Below, one piece after another: positions 59,404 to 64,000 of a stretch of DNA of 64,000 nucleotides (position 1 is its first letter; every line of letters begins with the position of its first letter). This stretch comes from Bowdeniella nasicola (GTDB lineage: Bacteria > Actinomycetota > Actinomycetes > Actinomycetales > Actinomycetaceae). The stretch is taken from positions 79,700 to 143,699 of the forward strand of contig NZ_FNQV01000007.1 in NCBI RefSeq assembly GCF_900107735.1. Direction: 5' to 3'. The translations under genes were made by a program, and so were the position numbers. The notes beneath the pieces were generated by a model, which had not been told where the DNA came from, searched no databases, and saw nothing but the letters and a program-made list of their open reading frames with translations.

Positions 59404-60398
59404 CCCGGCCTGCCACCCGGGCCGGAGCGATCGCGGCGGGCGCCATTATCGCGTCCGCCGCGCTCACGGCCCTGCACCTGCTCACCGGCACCCCGGCCCT
59501 CACGCCAAGCGAGATCCTCGCGGGATTCGCCGCACCCCCCGAGGACAGCGCGCACATCATCGTGGCGCACATCCGCGCCCCACGCATCGTGCTCGCCCTC
59601 GCCGCCGGCGCGGCCCTCGCGCTCGCCGGCGCCCTGCTGCAAGACGCGCTGCGCAACCCGCTCGCGGCGCCCGAACTCCTCGGCGTCTCCGGCGGCGCCG
59701 CGCTCATCGTCGCCCTCATCGCGATCGCCCACGTCCCGGTGCCCCGCGCGGCCACGCCGCTGGCGGCACTGCTCGGCGCGCTCGGCATCGGCGCGGCCGT
59801 CATTTCCGCGGGCAGCCGCGCCCGCGAATCCGCCTCCCTCCTGCTCATCGGCGTCGCCGCCGCGACGTTCCTGTCCGGCAGCGTCATCGCCGTCATCACG
59901 CTGGGCAACCCCAGCGACGTCGGCCTGTTCTACCAGTTCCTCCTCGGCAGCCTCGCCAACCGCTCCTGGGACGCCGTCACGACGGTCGCTCCCCTGCTCG
60001 CCCTCGCCGCCCCGCTCGCCCTGGCCCTCGCCCCCTCGCTCAACGTCCTGCGCCTGGGCGATACCACCGCGGCCGGGCTCGGCGTGCGGGTGCGGGCCGT
60101 GCGCCTGACCGCGCTCGTGTGCGCCGCCGCACTCACCGCCGGCGTCGTCGCCGTCGCCGGGCCGATCGGCTTCGTCGCGCTGCTCGCCCCACACATCGCC
60201 CGAGCCCTGCTCGCCACCCACGACGCCCGCTGGGTCCTGCCCACCGCGGCCGCGATTGGCGCGACCCTCCTGCTCGGCGCTGACACCCTCGGGCGCGCCC
60301 TGCTCGCACCCCGCGAGGTCGCCGTCGGGGTGTGGACCGTGCTCCTCGGAGCGCCCGGCCTCCTCGCCCTCCTGCGGCGACGGGAGCACCACCCATGA
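59400..60398 (+). CDS. Iron-siderophore ABC transporter permease 1 (FecCD family)
   Basis: A 332-residue FecCD/BtuC-type permease with nine or ten helices. RAPRIVLALAAGAALALAGALLQDALRNPLAAPELLGVSGGAAL is the family signature near residue 60, and GPIGFVALLAPHIARALL is near residue 255. GTG 59400 overlaps the binding-protein stop. The much longer open frame from 59082 is a high-GC shadow. Confidence 0.9.
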   Translation: MTRPATRAGAIAAGAIIASAALTALHLLTGTPALTPSEILAGFAAPPEDSAHIIVAHIRAPRIVLALAAGAALALAGALLQDALRNPLAAPELLGVSGGAALIVALIAIAHVPVPRAATPLAALLGALGIGAAVISAGSRARESASLLLIGVAAATFLSGSVIAVITLGNPSDVGLFYQFLLGSLANRSWDAVTTVAPLLALAAPLALALAPSLNVLRLGDTTAAGLGVRVRAVRLTALVCAAALTAGVVAVAGPIGFVALLAPHIARALLATHDARWVLPTAAAIGATLLLGADTLGRALLAPREVAVGVWTVLLGAPGLLALLRRREHHP

Positions 60399-61432
60399 GA
60401 AGCGACCTGCCACCGCTCGCCCGGCACCTGCCCGCCGTCCTCACCGCGAGCCTTGCCCTCCTCGTCCTCGCCATGACGATCTCCATCGGCCTTGGCACCG
60501 TCTGGCTGCCACCGGCCGACGTCTGGGCGGCCCTCGCCGGCGCCCCCGCCGAGCCCTCCCACGCCCACATTGTCCTCGGCCTGCGCCTGCCGCGCACAAT
60601 CATCGCCGCCCTCGCCGGCGCCCTCCTCGCCCTGGCCGGCGCGAGCCTGCAAAGCGCCACCCGCAACGACCTCGCCGATCCGTCCCTCATCGGCGTCACG
60701 AGCGGCGGCGCCCTCGCGATCGTCGCCACCCTCTACCTCACCGGCCGCGACCACCTCACCGGCCCCCTCGCGATCCTCCTCGCCTTCGCCGGCGGCCTCG
60801 CCATCAGCGCCCTCATCTGGGCGCTCGCCTGGCGCCACTCTCACGCCTCGCGCCACCTCGTCCTTTCCGGCGTCCTCATCTCATCGATCGCGAGCGCCCT
60901 CGTCTCCGTTCTCCTCATTCTCGACGGCGCCCTGTTCGCGAGCGTCCTGCGCTGGGTCGTCGGGTCGCTGTCGGCCCGCACCTGGCACGACGTCACCACC
61001 ATCGCCCCCGCCGCTCTGCTGGCCATCCCGCTCGCCCTCGCGCTGCGCCCCGCGCTCAGCGCCCTCTACCTTGGCGAGGACATCGCCGCCGCGACCGGGG
61101 TGCGCACCACCCGCGCCCGCGCGGCCACCCTCGCCCTCGCCACCTTCCTGACCGCCAGCGCGGTGAGCGTCGTTGGCGCGATCGGCTTCGTCGGCCTCAT
61201 CGGCCCCCACCTTGCCCGCCGCCTCGTCGGCGAGCATCCCGCCCGCGTCCTACCGCTGGCCGGAGTCCTCGGCGCCCTCCTGCTCGTCGGCGCCGACGCC
61301 CTCGCCCAAGCCCTGTCCCTTGCCTTCCCCACGACCGACATCGCCGGCCGCACCGCCCTGCCCGCCGGGGCGTTGACCGCCATCATCGGCGGCCCACTCC
61401 TGTTCGCCCTCCTGATACGGAACACCCGATGA
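60395..61432 (+). CDS. Iron-siderophore ABC transporter permease 2 (FecCD family)
   Basis: A 345-residue second FecCD permease. RLPRTIIAALAGALLALAGASLQSATRNDLADPSLIGVTSGGAL and GAIGFVGLIGPHLARRLVGEH are conserved. ATG 60395 overlaps permease 1 by 4 bp and the ATPase gene by 4 bp. It forms a heterodimeric channel with permease 1. Confidence 0.9.
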   Translation: MRSDLPPLARHLPAVLTASLALLVLAMTISIGLGTVWLPPADVWAALAGAPAEPSHAHIVLGLRLPRTIIAALAGALLALAGASLQSATRNDLADPSLIGVTSGGALAIVATLYLTGRDHLTGPLAILLAFAGGLAISALIWALAWRHSHASRHLVLSGVLISSIASALVSVLLILDGALFASVLRWVVGSLSARTWHDVTTIAPAALLAIPLALALRPALSALYLGEDIAAATGVRTTRARAATLALATFLTASAVSVVGAIGFVGLIGPHLARRLVGEHPARVLPLAGVLGALLLVGADALAQALSLAFPTTDIAGRTALPAGALTAIIGGPLLFALLIRNTR

Positions 61433-62226
61433 CCCACCCCGCACTATCCGCCCACCACCTCAGCGCCGGCTACCGCTCCGAGCCGGTCCTGCGCGATATC
61501 AGCCTCAGCGTCGCCCGCGGCGAATGGCTCGCCCTCATCGGCCCCAACGGCTCCGGCAAATCCACCCTCTTCGCCGCCCTCACCGGCAGCCTTGCCGCCA
61601 CCGGCGGGCACATCATGATCGACGGCAAGCCACGTGGCGCGCGCACCGCCCGCGAACAGGCCAAGGTCCTCGCCCTCCTACCCCAGAGCCCGCCGCCCCC
61701 AGCCGGAATCACGGTGAGCGAGCTCGTCATGCAGGGCCGCCACCCGCACCGCGGCGCCCTGCGCTTTTCCGAGGCCGCCGACCGCGCCCCCGTCGCCGAA
61801 GCCATCGCCCTCGTCGGCCTCGCCGGCTACGAGGACCGCTACGTCGAGCGCCTGTCCGGCGGCGAACGCCAACGCGCCTGGATGGCCATGACCATCGCCC
61901 AAGCCGCCCCCATCTGGCTGCTGGACGAACCCACCACCTTCCTCGACCTCGGCCACCAGTTCGAACTCCTCGAACTCATTCACACCTTGCGCGAGCAGCG
62001 CGGCCTCACCGTCATCACCGTCCTGCACGACATCAACCAGGCCGCCCGCTTCGCCGACCGCCTCCTCGTCCTCAACCACGGCACCGTCATCGCCGACGGC
62101 GCCCCCAGCGACGTCATCACGACCGAGTTGCTGCGCGACCACTTCGGAGTCGAGGCGTCCGTCAGCATCGACGACGTCACCTCTCGGCCCGTGTGCGCCC
62201 CGCGCGCCGCCGCTAGGAGCCAGTAG
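61429..62226 (+). CDS. Iron-siderophore ABC transporter ATPase (FecE/FepC-like)
   Basis: A 265-residue ABC ATPase of the FepC family. GPNGSGKSTLFAALTG, LPQSPPPPAGITVSELVMQGRHPHRG, ERLSGGERQRAWMAMTIAQ, IWLLDEPTTFLDLGHQFELLELI, LHDINQAARFADRLLVL. The FepC-type TFLDL after Walker B is present. Last gene of the importer operon. Confidence 0.92.
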   Translation: MTHPALSAHHLSAGYRSEPVLRDISLSVARGEWLALIGPNGSGKSTLFAALTGSLAATGGHIMIDGKPRGARTAREQAKVLALLPQSPPPPAGITVSELVMQGRHPHRGALRFSEAADRAPVAEAIALVGLAGYEDRYVERLSGGERQRAWMAMTIAQAAPIWLLDEPTTFLDLGHQFELLELIHTLREQRGLTVITVLHDINQAARFADRLLVLNHGTVIADGAPSDVITTELLRDHFGVEASVSIDDVTSRPVCAPRAAARSQ

Positions 62227-62235
62227 GCTCGAGCC

Positions 62236-63512
62236 ATGAAAGCCCGACGCTAGTGGCACGGCCCCCTCGATGCCGAGGGCCTCGCGCGCCGCGCCGTCGC
62301 CGCTGCCAAGGACTCCGCGCAGCACCTAGCCGACGTCCGCGATCAGAACCCCACAGTAGGGACGAGCGACAGGCTCATTGCGGGATCATTCGCTGCGATC
62401 GACCACCTGCGGATCGATGGGCGCGCCGCAACCGGGTGGGCGGAGATGTCGGGATTCTTCCGCGCCAAGGACGGCTGGGTCCGAACCCATGCGAATTACC
62501 CGCACCACGCAGCCGCGCTGTCGCGAGCGTTTCGAGCCAGCACCCGCCAAGAACTTGAGAGGGCACTGGAAGCGCACACGGCGCAGGATATTGAAACCCA
62601 GGTGTCGGCGGCCGGCGGCATCGCTGTCAAGGTCCGGTCAGCGGACGAATGGCGAGCCCACCCGCAGGCCAAGCAAGCGAGAATGCGCCCTGGGCCGAGA
62701 TTAGCGATCGCCGTCCCCGCCCGGCGCTCGGCGCTGCCGCCCTGCCCCTGAGCGGAATCCGAGCTCTCGACCTCACCCGCGTCATTGCTGGACCAAGCGC
62801 GTCACAACTCCTCGCATGCCTGGGAGCAGACGTCCTCCAGATTGACCCGCCACATCGCCCGGAACTCCTGGATCAATACCTATCGAACGGCATGGGAAAG
62901 CGCTCCGCTGAAGCAGACCTTGGGGAACATCGTGGCGCGATCCGCCACCTCCTGGCGACCGCCGATGTTGTCCTCCTTGGCTATCGGCCGAGATCGCTCG
63001 ACCGCTTCGGACTCGCAATCGAGCGGCTGCGCGAGGAGATTCCCAACGCGATCGTGGCGTCACTGTCTGCCTGGGGCGAGGAGGGCCCGTGGGCCGAACG
63101 ACCGGGTTTTGATTCCATCGTGCAAGCGGCCTGCGGGGTCGCCGTAGAGTGCGGCAGCCACCGCGATGGTGAGTGGAAACCGTGCGCGCTTCCGGTCCAA
63201 GCGCTCGACCACTCGAGTGCGTACATCATCGCCGCCGGCGTCATGGATCTGCTCGCTACCGAGCAGAGCGGCATCGTTCGGGTGAGCCTCCTTGGGGCGG
63301 CGAGATCGCTCCTGGACATGGATCGAGCGCCCAGCGGAGTGGTGGAAACACCTGAGCCAATCCTTGAGCAGGTGCCTTCTTCCTACGGCGATCTGCTGTC
63401 AACCCCGCCCCCGCTCACGCTGAACGGGAAAACAATTTCTCGTCCGATTCGCGCGTACGGGCGGGACAACCTGTCGTGGCTCGAGCGCGAGGATTGCGCG
63501 GCGAGTGGCTAG
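62236..63512 (+). pseudogene. Decayed CoA-transferase family III (CaiB/BaiF-like) gene
   Basis: The 5' part reads in one frame from ATG 62236 but meets TAG at 62251, then continues (WHGPLDAEGLARRAVAAAK ... GFFRAKDGWVRTHANYPHH ... RSADEWRAHPQ). Near 62670-62690 the homologous frame shifts and goes on to 63512: LPLSGIRALDLTRVIAGPSASQLLACLGADVLQIDPP, NGMGKRSAEADL, ADVVLLGYRPRSLDRFG, LSAWGEEGPWAERPGFDSIVQAACG. Joined, the ~425 codons match a full-length CoA-transferase. One nonsense codon plus one frameshift point to a pseudogene. An IS element lies immediately downstream. Confidence 0.75.
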
Positions 63513-63519
63513 CCGCGCG

Positions 63520-64000
63520 CTAGTTGTAGTTCCCCGTGAGGTTGTGAACGCGTTCTGATGGAGTAAGACCACCGATCCCGGTATGGGGTCTGTGATGATT
63601 GTAGTGATGAAGCCAGGCGCCGTAGGTTGCGGCCCTGGCTTCATCAGTGCCATAGGTGTCGGCATACGCCCATTCCTCAGCCAGTGTGCGGTTGAAGCGT
63701 TCGACCTTGCCGTTTGTTTGTGGACGATACGGACGAGTGAATCGATGTGTCACATGTTTGCCGAGCGATTCTTTGAAGAGCCCGGACCGGTAGCAGCTGC
63801 CGTTATCAGTCATCACCCCGGTGACCACGATCCCGGCGGCTGCGAAGAAGGTTCGTGCCCGTTGCCAGAACGCTGCCGCGGTTTCTTTTCGTTCGTCGGC
63901 GAGAATCTCCGAATATGCCAATCGTGAGTGATCATCAATGGCGTGATGCAGGAATGAATAGCCACGACCTTGCTTCTTGTTGTTTCTATTGCCGAGGGTT
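63520..64000 (-). mobile_element. IS481-type transposase, C-terminal part (runs off the window)
   Basis: The minus-strand frame is open from the right edge to TAG 63520. It encodes an integrase (rve) core: GRGYSFLHHAIDDHSRLAYSEILADE with the first catalytic Asp, VMTDNGSCYRSG with the second, and RPYRPQTNGKVERFNRTLAEEW with the Glu, then the HHYNHHRPHTGIGGLTPSERV tail of the IS481 family. The start and the N-terminal helix-turn-helix are beyond 64000. The element end probably lies within 63513-63545, just after the CoA-transferase remnant. Confidence 0.88.

Noticed and set aside
1..64000. tRNA, rRNA, CRISPR array, prophage or integrative element
   Set aside because: No cloverleaf, rRNA-like sequence, regularly spaced repeats or phage genes were seen. 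The only mobile gene is the IS481-type transposase at the right edge.

Overview
The window comes from a high-GC Gram-positive bacterium, almost certainly Actinomycetota. The indicators are two G5/DUF348-type resuscitation-promoting-factor genes, a DUF6318-like lipoprotein, an LpqH-type (19 kDa antigen family) lipoprotein, a protein O-mannosyltransferase divergent from rsmI, the order metG-tatD-rpf-rpf-rsmA-ispE-ABC-F, GTG/TTG starts, and TANNNT boxes 6-8 nt before start codons that suggest leaderless mRNAs. The enzyme set and gene order fit Actinomycetaceae (Trueperella/Arcanobacterium/Schaalia-like). That placement is inference.

Layout. 0-5 kb: the end of a TetR regulator, a NatAB-type ABC exporter, a MarR regulator, and a lower-GC pair of secreted proteins. 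5-15 kb (minus strand): ABC-F ATPase, ispE, rsmA, two cell-wall lytic Rpf-like enzymes, tatD, metG. 15-21 kb: OafA-like acyltransferase, rsmI, a divergent protein mannosyltransferase, an MFS transporter. 21-26 kb: a DUF6882-like protein with a long acidic tail, a 50-residue basic protein, topoisomerase IB, an EamA transporter, an AlaX-like tRNA-editing protein. 26.6-35.1 kb: peptidoglycan-sugar operon 1 (BadF-type sugar kinase, RpiR/MurR-type regulator, MurQ, AnmK, NagZ, sugar ABC transporter). 35-38 kb: methyltransferase, a broken two-domain LpqH lipoprotein, a membrane protein. 38-53.7 kb: peptidoglycan-sugar operon 2 (D-lactate-type dehydrogenase, RpiR regulator, DUF1343/NamZ muramidase, GNAT, GH3, GH20, family-5 ABC transporter) with a divergent second murQ. 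53.8-62.2 kb: ChaA-like cation antiporter, CydDC/IrtAB-like ABC pair, siderophore ABC importer. 62.2-64 kb: a decayed CoA-transferase gene and an IS481-type transposase running off the edge.

The genes of 26.6-53.7 kb read as one physiological module. Two ABC importers bring in MurNAc/GlcNAc sugars and probably disaccharides or muropeptides. Signal-peptide-less GH20, GH3 and GH171 enzymes would split them in the cytoplasm. AnmK and a BadF kinase phosphorylate, two MurQ etherases release D-lactate, and an FAD/Fe-S dehydrogenase in the same operon could burn that D-lactate. Two RpiR/SIS regulators and several palindromes in the promoter regions would control it.

The most unusual non-coding feature is a repeat of about 204 bp, present three times between 21.4 and 26.5 kb. 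Each copy lies upstream of a different gene in the same relative orientation. All share an identical 39-bp block, several hairpins with compensatory changes, and a tandem 11-bp-period CCTGAAA repeat. I do not recognise it.
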